DNA of 64,000 bases from Jonesiaceae bacterium BS-20 (GCA_039995105.1 CP146203.1:992001-1056000); one strand, 5' to 3'; counted from the stretch's first letter, positions 7,792 through 16,042 are shown. The notes: a model not told the origin generated them from the letters alone. Made by a program: numbers and translations.

Positions 7792-8882
7792 TCCGCGCGG
7801 TCCTACGCGAGGCAATGGCATCAGCAAAGTCGCAGCCTGTGACCTCCGCGATCACCGTCCTCATGGTTGCCGGCATGATCTTCGCGGTCATGTTAACCAC
7901 CGGACGTACGGTCGGTGCCGAACAAGAGGTACTCGGGACCATCGACTCGGTAGGCACCCGCACGATCTCGATCCGGGCGGAAGGCGACGCCGGCCTGACC
8001 AGCTCTGTGGTGAACCGGGTAGCTGGAATCGAAGGAATTGACTGGGCGGTAGGGTTTTCAATTGCCCAAGACGCAACTAACTCAGCCATACCCGGTGGCA
8101 CAAAGGTGCCGGTCAGACTCATGTACGCCACGCATACCGACCTCCTTGGCATCCCACAGGATTCACCGGTCCCGGGCGAACTTGCCTGGGCTTCACCCCT
8201 TGCACTACAACAACTGGGACTGCCGGACGCCACGGGCGGCATTGTGCTCACCTCGGGACAAAACTACGGGGTAGTGGGGCAGCTCCAAGTGCCCGACTAC
8301 TTAGCCGAGTTTGAACCCGCGGTGTTTGTACCCCGGGTGACCCAAACCAGCGACGAGCCAATCAGTGTCCTTCTTGTGGTTGCCTCAACCCCAGAACACG
8401 TAACCCCGGTCACTGGTGCTGTTCTGTCCGTGCTTGGGGTCGATGACGCGAGCAAGATTAAGGTCCAAACAAGTGCACAAATGGCCCAGCTCCGTGCCCT
8501 GATTGAAGGGCAGTTAGGGGCTTTCTCCCGCGGTTTGGTGCTCGCACTTATGGGGCTGACCGGAATCCTCACCGCAACGTTGCTTTACGGGCTGGTCATG
8601 CTGCGCCGCAAGGACTTTGGCCGCCGCCGGGCCCTTGGTGCCAGCCGCAGCCTGATAGTCGCCCTCCTGATGAGTCAAACTGCAATCTTGAGCGTGATTG
8701 GCGTAGGGATTGGAATAGCGCTATCCGCGGTGGTACTTGTTGCGGCCAGAGACCCTTGGCCCGGTGTGAGTTTCACGGCTGCGCTCGGGGTTTTAGCACT
8801 GGTAACCACATTGCTGGCAGCCGTAGTACCGGCTGTGATTGCGAGTTTCAGGGAGCCCATTAAGGAACTGCGAGTTCCGTGA
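7788..8882 (+). CDS. ABC transporter permease, MacB/FtsX type
   Basis: GTG 7788 overlaps the ATPase stop (GTGA) and gives 364 residues; AGGGAG precedes it at a proper distance. A GTG at 7767 would overlap the ATPase more. One membrane helix near residues 20-40 is followed by a large extracellular domain of about 200 residues and three C-terminal helices with the FtsX-like RRKDFGRRRALGASRS loop. This is the MacB/FtsX topology. The decayed sequence at 16590-16933 is a close paralogue of the C-terminal half. The predicted role is export, extraction or sensing of envelope-active peptides, together with the adaptor at 6006 and the ATPase at 7102. Confidence 0.87.
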   Translation: MIRAVLREAMASAKSQPVTSAITVLMVAGMIFAVMLTTGRTVGAEQEVLGTIDSVGTRTISIRAEGDAGLTSSVVNRVAGIEGIDWAVGFSIAQDATNSAIPGGTKVPVRLMYATHTDLLGIPQDSPVPGELAWASPLALQQLGLPDATGGIVLTSGQNYGVVGQLQVPDYLAEFEPAVFVPRVTQTSDEPISVLLVVASTPEHVTPVTGAVLSVLGVDDASKIKVQTSAQMAQLRALIEGQLGAFSRGLVLALMGLTGILTATLLYGLVMLRRKDFGRRRALGASRSLIVALLMSQTAILSVIGVGIGIALSAVVLVAARDPWPGVSFTAALGVLALVTTLLAAVVPAVIASFREPIKELRVP

Positions 8883-8957
8883 ATGATATTAGTTTGGCTA
8901 CTGGTGGCCTTCGTAGTTGTTGTGTTCCTGATGATCTTTGTAAACAAGGAGTCTTAG
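8883..8957 (+). CDS. Possible 24-residue single-span membrane microprotein
   Basis: ATG 8883 directly follows the permease TGA (TGAATG) and opens 24 codons almost entirely hydrophobic (WLLVAFVVVVFLMIFV) ending in a charged NKES tail, stop TAG 8955-8957. The composition is that of a single transmembrane helix with a short polar tail. It could be a small regulatory or structural subunit of the preceding ABC transporter, translated by termination-reinitiation. There is no independent ribosome-binding site and no homologue known to me, so it may be a chance open frame. Confidence 0.35.
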   Translation: MILVWLLVAFVVVVFLMIFVNKES

Positions 8958-9086
8958 TTGACCGCCCCAAACGTGGACAGCGCTGGCTTGCCAACAAGTC
9001 CAGTGCTTACCCAGAAAAGGGTCATACCAACTGGTAACAAAATGTTTGTTTCTGCTGACAGTATGCATATCTGCCTCAGTGAATAG
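8958..9086 (+). CDS. Possible 42-residue small protein
   Basis: TTG 8958 has a full AAGGAG at 8946-8951 with six bases of spacing, better than many real genes here, and encodes 42 residues (starts MTAPNVDSAG, ends HICLSE) before TAG 9084-9086. It follows the 24-codon frame without a gap. There is no signal peptide and no recognisable motif. It could be a genuine small protein of the transporter operon or the truncated start of a lost gene. Confidence 0.25.
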   Translation: MTAPNVDSAGLPTSPVLTQKRVIPTGNKMFVSADSMHICLSE

Positions 9087-9189
9087 CGATCTTCCACCCG
9101 CAAATTGCAGAAACTCTACTAATTAAGTAGCATTACTTGGTGGACGGAAGCCACTCGGGGCTGCCTATATGGAAAGGGAGAACAGAAAG

Positions 9190-9606
9190 TTGAAGCGAGG
9201 ATTCGTGGCGTTGCTGCTTGCGACGGCAATGCTGTTTGCCGGTGGTGTAGCAGCACAGGCGGTACCTGGAAAGTGTGATCTTGGGTACTCCTGTCTGTGG
9301 ATGGAAAGGACATACGAAGGTACGTCATATGGCACCGAGCGATCAAAAACCAAGGTAGCTGATTGGCTCTATAAACTTGGCAACTCTGCCGGTGCCAACG
9401 GGAGAGCGTGTGATCACACTCGCTTTTACGAGAGTTGGTCATATACGACCGGTAATCCCTCTGGAAAGTACTTCACGTTGTACAGTGAGCACCGGATTGG
9501 ATCGAACTATCGTGATCCAAACCTCTCTAACGGTGCAGGTTTTGACGGTACCGGCATAAACTGGGCCAATCGTGTTGGTGCCGTCGCGCACATGAAATGC
9601 AGTTGA
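9190..9606 (+). CDS. Secreted peptidase inhibitor I36 / crystallin-like small protein
   Basis: TTG 9190 lies nine bases after GGGAG (9176-9180) and gives 138 residues; an ATG at 9169 would precede that site. A Sec signal peptide ends at AAQA. The mature part begins with CDLGYSCLWMERTYEG, the cysteine-bracketed start seen in peptidase inhibitor family I36 (SMPI-like, beta-gamma-crystallin fold) proteins of actinobacteria, and has four cysteines in all (two in that start, one in RACDH and one in KCS at the end). It takes the peptide position of the second transporter cluster: its stop overlaps the next lipoprotein start as TGATG. It may be an inhibitor of a foreign protease or an antimicrobial peptide; the context favours the same role as the two-cysteine peptides. 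Confidence 0.72.
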   Translation: MKRGFVALLLATAMLFAGGVAAQAVPGKCDLGYSCLWMERTYEGTSYGTERSKTKVADWLYKLGNSAGANGRACDHTRFYESWSYTTGNPSGKYFTLYSEHRIGSNYRDPNLSNGAGFDGTGINWANRVGAVAHMKCS

Positions 9607-10565
9607 TGACGAGTAAAGTTTCTGTGTTTGTTGGTTGCCTGCTAGGAATCTTCATTGGGATTAGCGGGTGTTCCTCGACCACATCTGATTCCCCTCAATC
9701 TGACCAGACACAGATTGAGGGGATCACGATTGTGCCAGAGCTTAATACCGCTACTGGAGTTCTCAAACTTCCGTTAGACCCATTTGGAGAGAGCGAGGAG
9801 GAAGAGGGAACCTTAAATACGGCTCATACGGTTGAGATGGCAAAATGCGCATCGGACCAGGGCGTGGAATATCTCGTTGAACCGGAATTTCCACCTTCGG
9901 TTCAACAGATCTATGCGCAGAGGAACTATTTTGGCCCTTGGACAGTCGAACAGGCGGAGCGTTGGGGGTTTGTCGAACCGATGAGTTTGAAAGACCTGAT
10001 TGCCAATGGAATTTTGCCAGATGATACGCCCGCAACCGACACCTTCTTGCCTCCTGAGGCGGGTAAACGGACAGTGTTTGAACTGACAGAGGATGAAATC
10101 GAGGTTGTGCGCAACTGCAACGAAGAAGCGGGCAATCATTTTTCGGAACCGTTACGCCATGATGGGGGTTGGTGGCAGGAGTACGAACCGCTCGAATTTA
10201 ACTACCAGCGAAACAAGGATGCCGTTGCATTAGTTGATGAACTGGGCGCATGTTTTAGCGAGAACGAGATGGTTTCGGAGTACCGCGAAGGAACTCCATG
10301 GTACCCGCAAGGAGCGCGTGGAGACCGGATAGATGAGGTGCAGATTCGAATGGCTCTTCAAGTTGTAGCATGCAAAGACTCGATTAATTTCACGCAGCGT
10401 ATGGCAGAGGTAGAAGCGTCGGAACAGGTTCCACTCGTTGAAAAGTATGCGGCAGAGATGATTGCAAAGCGAGAACTGATAGATTCGGCAGTTGTTGCAG
10501 CTAAGAAGGTTATTTCGGAAAACCCTGAGTTCTTGTTGAAGGTAAACCCCGATCACAAGCCCTAA
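9606..10565 (+). CDS. Cysteine-containing lipoprotein of the second transporter cluster
   Basis: ATG 9606 overlaps the upstream stop (TGATG) and gives 319 residues; ATG 9597 is an in-frame alternative. The lipobox ISGC puts the lipidated cysteine at residue 22. The mature protein has four further cysteines in CASDQG, RNCNEEAG, GACFSE and VACKDS, a layout recalling the 222-225 residue lipoproteins (their CVIDQG and similar), though it is longer and clearly diverged. It is followed 22 bases later by the adaptor gene. Together these suggest a divergent member of the same functional class. A 12-bp perfect inverted repeat lies inside its early coding sequence (9691-9722). Confidence 0.7.
   Translation: MTSKVSVFVGCLLGIFIGISGCSSTTSDSPQSDQTQIEGITIVPELNTATGVLKLPLDPFGESEEEEGTLNTAHTVEMAKCASDQGVEYLVEPEFPPSVQQIYAQRNYFGPWTVEQAERWGFVEPMSLKDLIANGILPDDTPATDTFLPPEAGKRTVFELTEDEIEVVRNCNEEAGNHFSEPLRHDGGWWQEYEPLEFNYQRNKDAVALVDELGACFSENEMVSEYREGTPWYPQGARGDRIDEVQIRMALQVVACKDSINFTQRMAEVEASEQVPLVEKYAAEMIAKRELIDSAVVAAKKVISENPEFLLKVNPDHKP
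9691..9722. repeat. Perfect 12-bp inverted repeat inside lipoprotein gene
   Basis: CCCCTCAATCTG at 9691-9702 and CAGATTGAGGGG at 9711-9722 are exact complements around an 8-base loop. The hairpin lies just after the signal-peptide codons of the lipoprotein gene at 9606. No T-run follows. It could slow transcription or translation between peptide and transporter genes, or be an operator. Confidence 0.6.
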
Positions 10566-10587
10566 GAGATGGTAGAGAATTTTCCTA

Positions 10588-11910
10588 ATGGGTGCTGCAC
10601 CTGAGAACAAGAACAATATAGAAAACCCAAGAAAACGCTGGATAGCAATTTGGTTGATTGTATGCTCCGTAATACTCGTGCTGGTGTTCTTCTTGGGCAC
10701 ACTAGTGCGGTCTCCTTGGGATGGTGCGATTGAAAACTCGAAGACACCCCTAGTGGCAACTGCGGTTGTTCACGAACGTGAGTTTGAGCAGGCTGAAGAA
10801 CTCGTTCGTGGACGCGTTGAACTGGGTACCGAGGTGCAAATAGTTCCCGATCCGGTAGTCCAAGAGCGTGCAGTGGTGACCGCATTGATGGTTGAACCGG
10901 GGCAGTCAGTTACATCAGGAGATCTCTTAGCAAAAATATCTGGCCAGCCGATGTTCCTGTTAACAATGGATTTTCCGTTGTACCGCACAATTACAGGTGG
11001 TGACCACGGGGATGATGTGTTTCAGATTCAGCAAGAGTTGAAGCGGCTGGGTTTGTATTCAGGGCCCGTCGATGGGGTCTATGGAATAGGTACTGCGGAT
11101 GCAGTTGGACAGTTATATAGGCGCAACAAACTAGAAGTCCCAAGTGCGAGTATCGAGGCCTTGGAAGCGGTGCGTGGGGCCGAACAAGTATTAGCGGATC
11201 TTCAGAAAGAACAATCTGAAAATCTGCCCTCAAGTGAGTCGGCAGCCAAGAGTGCAAAAGGCACTCACAGCAACCGTAGTAATGCAGTTGAGTATGCGAA
11301 ACGCGATTTGGAGCATGCGAAACTTCAAGCAATCACCCCACTACGGATGGAACATTTTTGGGCAACGTCTTCGTTGTATGCAACCGTAGTCAAAACTGCG
11401 GATGTGGGTTCGATTCTGATCGATGCTGAGCAACCTTTGGTAACGATTCGAGCGGGTGAAGTAAAACTGACTACTCGGGTTCCGGTGTCAATGACGGAAT
11501 CCTACGGCCTGGGTGCACAAGCACGAGCTGTCATGGCCACAGATCCTGCCGTGACATGGGGGGTAGTGGTTGTTGATGTCGGTGAATTTGTGACCGAGTC
11601 TGATGAGTTTGATAGTCGACCCGGCAGGAATGTGACCTTTCAGTTCGAGCAGATTGAGGGGTTGACCAAGGAAACAGAAGTTGTGGTTGAGCCTTTAGAC
11701 TCCTTGGAATCAGAAGTTGGCCTTGCAGTTCCTCTGACGGCCTTGCGGGAAGGGAACGGCGCAACTTACGTGAATGTGATAGCAAATCAATCCGAACTAA
11801 CCAAACCTACGCAGGTTCCGGTATCCGTGCTAACCGTTGCTGATGGATTTGCACACGTTACATCGGAGACACTAATGGTTGGTGACACCGTAATTGTTGG
11901 TGGTAAATAG
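10588..11910 (+). CDS. ABC efflux adaptor with peptidoglycan-binding domain (second set)
   Basis: ATG 10588 gives 440 residues. A membrane anchor spans residues 17-40, a lipoyl/barrel half follows, then a PG_binding_1-like domain at about 137-182 (GDDVFQIQQELKRLGLYSG, GVYGIGTADAV), a charged helical stretch at about 187-250, and a C-terminal HlyD-like barrel. It is longer than the 360-residue adaptor at 6006 mainly because of the helical insert. It follows the lipoprotein gene by 22 bases and its stop overlaps the ATPase start. Function is presumed to be the same: linking the MacB-type permease to the cell wall and the exported substrate. Confidence 0.78.
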   Translation: MGAAPENKNNIENPRKRWIAIWLIVCSVILVLVFFLGTLVRSPWDGAIENSKTPLVATAVVHEREFEQAEELVRGRVELGTEVQIVPDPVVQERAVVTALMVEPGQSVTSGDLLAKISGQPMFLLTMDFPLYRTITGGDHGDDVFQIQQELKRLGLYSGPVDGVYGIGTADAVGQLYRRNKLEVPSASIEALEAVRGAEQVLADLQKEQSENLPSSESAAKSAKGTHSNRSNAVEYAKRDLEHAKLQAITPLRMEHFWATSSLYATVVKTADVGSILIDAEQPLVTIRAGEVKLTTRVPVSMTESYGLGAQARAVMATDPAVTWGVVVVDVGEFVTESDEFDSRPGRNVTFQFEQIEGLTKETEVVVEPLDSLESEVGLAVPLTALREGNGATYVNVIANQSELTKPTQVPVSVLTVADGFAHVTSETLMVGDTVIVGGK

Positions 11911-12620
11911 TGGTACTGAACGCAAGACAAATCACCAAGATCTATAACGAAGTACCACCAGTGCACGCATTAATGGATGTGAATATCGATATTCGTGCTG
12001 GTGAACGTGTTGTGGTGCTGGGAAAATCAGGATCAGGCAAATCAACGTTTCTGAATATTGTTGGCTTATTGGATAAAGCGACTTCCGGAAGTTTGCATTT
12101 CCTCGGTCAGGATGTCAGTCGGCTTTCGAAACGGGCAATGGACCGGTTGCGGGCTGACTCATTGGGATTTGTATTCCAAGAAAACCATGTGCTGGGCCAC
12201 CGCACAGTGGCAGAGAATTTACATATCAAACTAGCAGTGTCTTCCATTCCTAAAGGTCAGTGGTCGGTAAAGGTTGCCAAGGTCTTGGGGCAAGTTGGGC
12301 TAAGTCACCGTGAACATGCATATGCGCGGTTATTATCTGGCGGGGAAAAACAAAGGTTGGCAGTTGCGCGAGCGATAATTACTTCGCCTAAGATATTGCT
12401 TGCGGATGAACCTACCGGCAACCTAGATAATGACAATGCGAACGCTGTGCTCGACTTGTTTGATAAGCAAGCAAAATTAGGGTCGGCGGTTGTCATTATT
12501 ACCCATGACCCACGGCTTATTGGGCGGATGGACCGGGCATTTTATCTTGAAGCTGGAGTGATACGGGAACTAACTGATGGTGAATACCTAGGCGGAGCCA
12601 TCGCAAAGAGACTGAGGTAA
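11910..12620 (+). CDS. ABC transporter ATPase, MacB/LolD type (second set)
   Basis: GTG 11910 overlaps the adaptor stop (TAGTG) and gives 236 residues. Walker A is GKSGSGKST at 38-46, the Q-loop is VFQENHV, the signature is LSGGEKQRLAVARA, Walker B is ILLADEPTGNLD and the switch histidine is in IITHDPR. The stop overlaps the permease ATG (TAATG). Its sequence is clearly distinct from the ATPase at 7102, so the two transporter sets are old paralogues or were acquired separately rather than being a fresh duplication. Confidence 0.9.
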   Translation: MVLNARQITKIYNEVPPVHALMDVNIDIRAGERVVVLGKSGSGKSTFLNIVGLLDKATSGSLHFLGQDVSRLSKRAMDRLRADSLGFVFQENHVLGHRTVAENLHIKLAVSSIPKGQWSVKVAKVLGQVGLSHREHAYARLLSGGEKQRLAVARAIITSPKILLADEPTGNLDNDNANAVLDLFDKQAKLGSAVVIITHDPRLIGRMDRAFYLEAGVIRELTDGEYLGGAIAKRLR

Positions 12621-13825
12621 TGCAGAACTTGAGACTCAACGGATTGCGTCATGGTTTTGCCGACGTTTTTATTGATCTGCACTCGCGCCGGGCACGGGCA
12701 GTCATGTTAATGTTGGCAGTTGCCCTCGCAACAGGTGCTTTGGTGGCTTCATTGGGTATCTCTCAAGTTGCGGCTCGTCAGGTCGCCGCTGACTTGGCGG
12801 CGTCCACCCTAAACACGGTGACCGTTACGCCAGCCCAAGAAACGTCATCGTCTCATGTGGCAGGCGCCATGGTGTTCCCAGGTGACGCGGTCCAGAGAGC
12901 TCACGGTCTGGGACCTGTGCAATATGCTGGGTTATTGAACGATGTCTCACTTAGTGTCAATGTGCCCGTAACTAGACCACCGCACTACCCTGAAGCAGTC
13001 CAAGGTGCCACAGTAGCGGGGCTGACAGCCCAGTATCCAGCCGTGCTAGGTAGTAGTGTCCCCGAAGAAACCGCGTGGTTGCTTGATACGAACTTGCCTG
13101 TTGTTTTTGTGGGGGAGGACCTAGCGGAAACGCTCGGTATCTCGCAAGGAAACGATTGGACTGGCATCAATCTCTATATCGACAGAGTGCCATACTCGGT
13201 GGTTGGATTGGTAAGTTCCTCCAAGGGCAACTTTTCATCCAGTGCCTTAATCCCGTACCAGCGCGGTCTAGAGTTGACCGGCGGTGATGGTAATTCACAC
13301 ATGAAGATATTGACTGAACCAGGAGCTGGTAACCAGGTTGCGCAAACTATCAGAATGTCTTTGATGCCCCAATCCCCGGAGCAACTCGTGGTCTCCCAAG
13401 TGCAAAATTTTGAGGGTATGCGCGCGGGTGTCTCTACTCAACTCGATAAACTGGCAGCCTTTATCGGGGGATTCCTGCTGCTATTGACGGTCTTGCTTAT
13501 CGCCAATGCAATGACTGTATCGGTTATGTCCCGTACTGGAGAAATCGGAGTGAGGCGAGCACTTGGTGCCTCCCAATGGTCTGTGGCAAGCCTGTTTTTG
13601 ATCGAGGGATTCATCATAGGTGCATGCGGGGGCCTAGCAGGGTCTGCAATCGCATCAACGACGATTGCCCTGATCTCCGTAGCGAGTAGCTGGTCGATTG
13701 CCTATCCATTATGGTTTATCTTCCTTGGGCCTACTGTAGGAATTACTGCAGGACTGATATCGTCCGCATACCCTGCCTATCGAGCAGGGAGTATCCAGCC
13801 GGCACTTGCAGTCAGGTCCGACTGA
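12620..13825 (+). CDS. ABC transporter permease, MacB/FtsX type (second set)
   Basis: ATG 12620 overlaps the ATPase stop and gives 401 residues. There is an N-terminal helix around 30-50 (MLMLAVALATGALVA), a MacB-type extracellular domain to about residue 270, and three C-terminal helices with the conserved cytosolic loop SRTGEIGVRRALGAS typical of MacB/FtsX permeases. It closes the adaptor-ATPase-permease operon. The partner permease at 7788 is diverged in the outer domain, consistent with different substrates. The predicted role is export or extraction of an envelope-active peptide, possibly the protein encoded at 9190. Confidence 0.88.
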   Translation: MQNLRLNGLRHGFADVFIDLHSRRARAVMLMLAVALATGALVASLGISQVAARQVAADLAASTLNTVTVTPAQETSSSHVAGAMVFPGDAVQRAHGLGPVQYAGLLNDVSLSVNVPVTRPPHYPEAVQGATVAGLTAQYPAVLGSSVPEETAWLLDTNLPVVFVGEDLAETLGISQGNDWTGINLYIDRVPYSVVGLVSSSKGNFSSSALIPYQRGLELTGGDGNSHMKILTEPGAGNQVAQTIRMSLMPQSPEQLVVSQVQNFEGMRAGVSTQLDKLAAFIGGFLLLLTVLLIANAMTVSVMSRTGEIGVRRALGASQWSVASLFLIEGFIIGACGGLAGSAIASTTIALISVASSWSIAYPLWFIFLGPTVGITAGLISSAYPAYRAGSIQPALAVRSD

Positions 13826-14002
13826 TCGGGCAGTTATTGCCAACTAGACATTGACTTGACTTTTCTAAGTCTTTCAAAATCTAATTTCGACGTTGAGGCG
13901 ACGTAGTCGAGCTGAAGGCCTACCCTGGGAACGGTGCGCACACTAATGGCGAACATAAGGCGACCTGAAATTGCAATTAATGTGCCTCTGCCCCACCGAA
14001 GC

Positions 14003-14008
14003 TATAAT
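14003..14008 (+). promoter_or_regulatory. Candidate -10 element for the secreted protein gene at 14057
   Basis: TATAAT at 14003-14008 matches the housekeeping -10 consensus and lies 48 bases before the ATG. No good -35 box is seen at 16-18 bases upstream (TGTGCC is the nearest). The rest of the spacer 13826-14056 shows no gene. Confidence 0.4.
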
Positions 14009-14056
14009 TAAGCGTCCCTACTGATTTTTGCGTTCAGTTCTGTTAGTCTGTTGAAT

Positions 14057-14590
14057 ATGAGAAAATTTGGAGTTCTTTTTTCGATGGTGCTGAGTGCGAT
14101 TTTGTTAGGTGGGCCAGCCAGTGCTTCAATCGCTGATGTTCCCGCAGTGAGTTCGTGGACGCCGCAGGTAGAAATTCAGCAAATGTTGGTAGACCTTTCG
14201 GGGACGCAGAGTGAAAACTTGATCCAAGATGCGATAGACAGTGGAAACGCTGTTCAGATTCTTGTCGACAGTGACACTGCAGATTTCTTAGCGGTAGTAA
14301 AGTTAGAAGAGATCGATGAAGCCGTTGCCCCGCTTGCCATTTCGCCCGTTGGTCCAGGGTGTGGTACAAATGCTGCGTGCATTAGGTCAAACAATGCTTG
14401 GCTGGGATACGCTGGCACAGGGACGAAAATTCAGAACTGGACAAATGCCACGCTCATTAGGGACGGATCAGCTCTTCACCGCACTACCTTTTCGTGGGGC
14501 GCGCACAACTTAACTCCACAACCCAATGTCACGTTCACCTTTCCCACCCCGGTAACTGTGAAGAAAATTTACCGCGTTTCTCTAATCTAG
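14057..14590 (+). CDS. Secreted protein with a long pro-region and a cysteine-paired C-terminal peptide
   Basis: ATG 14057 gives 177 residues. A signal peptide ends at GPASA, followed by an acidic stretch of about 70 residues without cysteine, then GPGCGTNAACIRSNNAW and about 65 residues rich in Trp, Thr and Asn that contain no further cysteine. This pattern suggests a precursor with a propeptide and a small disulfide-containing mature part. It lies downstream of the second transporter operon, with its own promoter-like TATAAT and a hairpin terminator (14709-14747). The CGTNAACI start recalls small extracellular peptides of actinobacteria, some near I36 inhibitors, but I cannot name the family. 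It may be another exported substrate of the island. Confidence 0.65.
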   Translation: MRKFGVLFSMVLSAILLGGPASASIADVPAVSSWTPQVEIQQMLVDLSGTQSENLIQDAIDSGNAVQILVDSDTADFLAVVKLEEIDEAVAPLAISPVGPGCGTNAACIRSNNAWLGYAGTGTKIQNWTNATLIRDGSALHRTTFSWGAHNLTPQPNVTFTFPTPVTVKKIYRVSLI

Positions 14591-14708
14591 CGCTAACACT
14601 AGGGGAGTGCGAGATCCTTTGTGTGGAACAGGTCCAAACAGACACACGAATGAATGCGTTCAAGTGCTCGCAATAGTTTCACTTACACAATCTAGCGGTG
14701 TTAGTTTC

Positions 14709-14747
14709 AGAGGACGGTATCTCTCGCCAATGAAGATGCCGTCCTCT
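14709..14747 (+). terminator. Hairpin terminator after the 14057 gene
   Basis: AGAGGACGGTATCT and AGATGCCGTCCTCT can pair with one mismatch near the loop. The downstream bases TTGCTTTGCC are moderately T-rich. It lies about 120 bases after the stop codon. Confidence 0.55.
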
Positions 14748-14790
14748 TGCTTTGCCAAGCAAGTTCAGCATGAGTTCGTGGTCGATCTTA

Positions 14791-14816
14791 CGGGTTATAG
14801 GACAAAAAGTGTGTCT
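14791..14816. repeat. Left terminal inverted repeat of the IS element
   Basis: Twenty-six bases matching the complement of 16121-16146 at all but one position. The best-conserved core is TATAGGACAAAAAG then TGTGTCT. It lies just past the transposase stop codon. Confidence 0.85.
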
Positions 14817-14822
14817 CAGGGG

Positions 14823-15965
14823 TTAGTAGAAGTTTTGGAATCCTTGGGTGTGGCGCATGTTGTGCCAGTCGATGGCGTTGCCCCAGAGTTGGGGTGCTCC
14901 GGTTTGCTGGCGGATGGTTTCTGGGTTGTTTTGGTGGGCCTGTTGGTATGCGTTTTCGATGTCTTGGTCGGTTGGCATGGTTGCGAGAATCTCGGCTGCT
15001 GGCAGTGGGTGTGGGGTGTGTTGGTAGCAGTGCCAGGCAATGGCTTTGAGTCGCCGGTCAAGCTTCATTCCTCGATGCAGGCGGAGCATTTCGCGTAAGG
15101 GCGCGTTGGTTGCTCCTTCGATCACGTTCGTGGTGCAAGGCAAGGCGCCGTGCGCCTTGGTGAGGGATTCATCGAGGTAGGTGAACATGGTTTTGGAGTT
15201 CCCTAGGGTCCGTAGCATTGAGCGGGCTTCAACGAGGCGTTGGTGGGTGTATCCAATGTGGCCGTTGGTGTAACTGCTTGTTTCGTCTAAGAATCGGGCC
15301 CATCTTGTTTCCCAACTGAGGTAGGCCTCGATCCACTCATCGGCTTGCCGAGCTTGCTTGATATAGAGCAAGGAACGGGCCAAAACCTTAAGTTCTTGGG
15401 CAGGTAACAGCTTTGGTCGGCGCGTGGTCTTAACCAAAATGTTGTTATGGATATGGAATAAACAGCGTTGAACTTTAGTCTGTGGCCATATGTTGCGTCG
15501 TGCTTTAGCAAACCCGGAACCACCATCAGTCACCACCAAGACCGGTGGTGCGATCCGGCTCAACAACGCCTCCCAAGCGGCACTGTGCTCGGTCCTGGCG
15601 ATATACCACCCCAACACGTGGGTGTCGTTTCTGGCGATCAAGACAACGGCCTTGCGGCCCAAGTGGATGCCATCAACATAGATCACGGGAAAGATCTCAT
15701 CGATCAGCGGGGCCATCGGCCACAGATCCCAAAACTGCTTGGTCTTGCGCCGAAACGTCCGTCCACCACCAGGCAACTCAGCTTGGGACCGTTTGGAAAA
15801 CAACCACCCCAAGAACGTCACAAAGTCTTTCGTCGTGGTGTCGTTGGATCTGGTTTTTGACCCACCACACGCTGCAGATTTACAACGCCACCGCACCTTG
15901 CCCGCAGTCGTGGTCCCATTACGTTTCATCGCTCCGCCACACCGCGGGCAGTCAAGAATCCTCAC
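14823..15965 (-). CDS. Transposase, IS1249-like (IS256 superfamily)
   Basis: GTG at 15965 gives 380 residues beginning just before a zinc-ribbon (CPRCGGAMKRNG, WRCKSAACGG), as usual for IS1249 proteins; the frame stays open upstream to 16100 but that part looks like terminal IS DNA. The DDE catalytic core is visible: first Asp in IYVDGIHLGRK, second in LVVTDGGSGF followed by the CLFH motif, and the Glu in TNVIEGATNAPLREMLRLHRG. These are hallmarks of IS256/Mutator-like transposases. No frameshift or stop interrupts the gene, so it may be functional. Confidence 0.88.
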   Translation of the reverse strand: MRILDCPRCGGAMKRNGTTTAGKVRWRCKSAACGGSKTRSNDTTTKDFVTFLGWLFSKRSQAELPGGGRTFRRKTKQFWDLWPMAPLIDEIFPVIYVDGIHLGRKAVVLIARNDTHVLGWYIARTEHSAAWEALLSRIAPPVLVVTDGGSGFAKARRNIWPQTKVQRCLFHIHNNILVKTTRRPKLLPAQELKVLARSLLYIKQARQADEWIEAYLSWETRWARFLDETSSYTNGHIGYTHQRLVEARSMLRTLGNSKTMFTYLDESLTKAHGALPCTTNVIEGATNAPLREMLRLHRGMKLDRRLKAIAWHCYQHTPHPLPAAEILATMPTDQDIENAYQQAHQNNPETIRQQTGAPQLWGNAIDWHNMRHTQGFQNFY

Positions 15966-16026
15966 CCACCCATGAAACGGGATATTCAAACCCCTGCGGG
16001 CCGCAACATACCAACGATTACCAAGG

Positions 16027-16042
16027 ATTCCAGACACACTTT
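16027..16042. repeat. Internal imperfect copy of the IS end sequence
   Basis: CAGACACACTTTCTGTCC here differs from the right end CAGACACACTTTTTGTCC by one base and is about 90 bases inside it, in the same orientation. It may be an alternative transposase-binding site or the trace of an earlier end. Confidence 0.6.
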
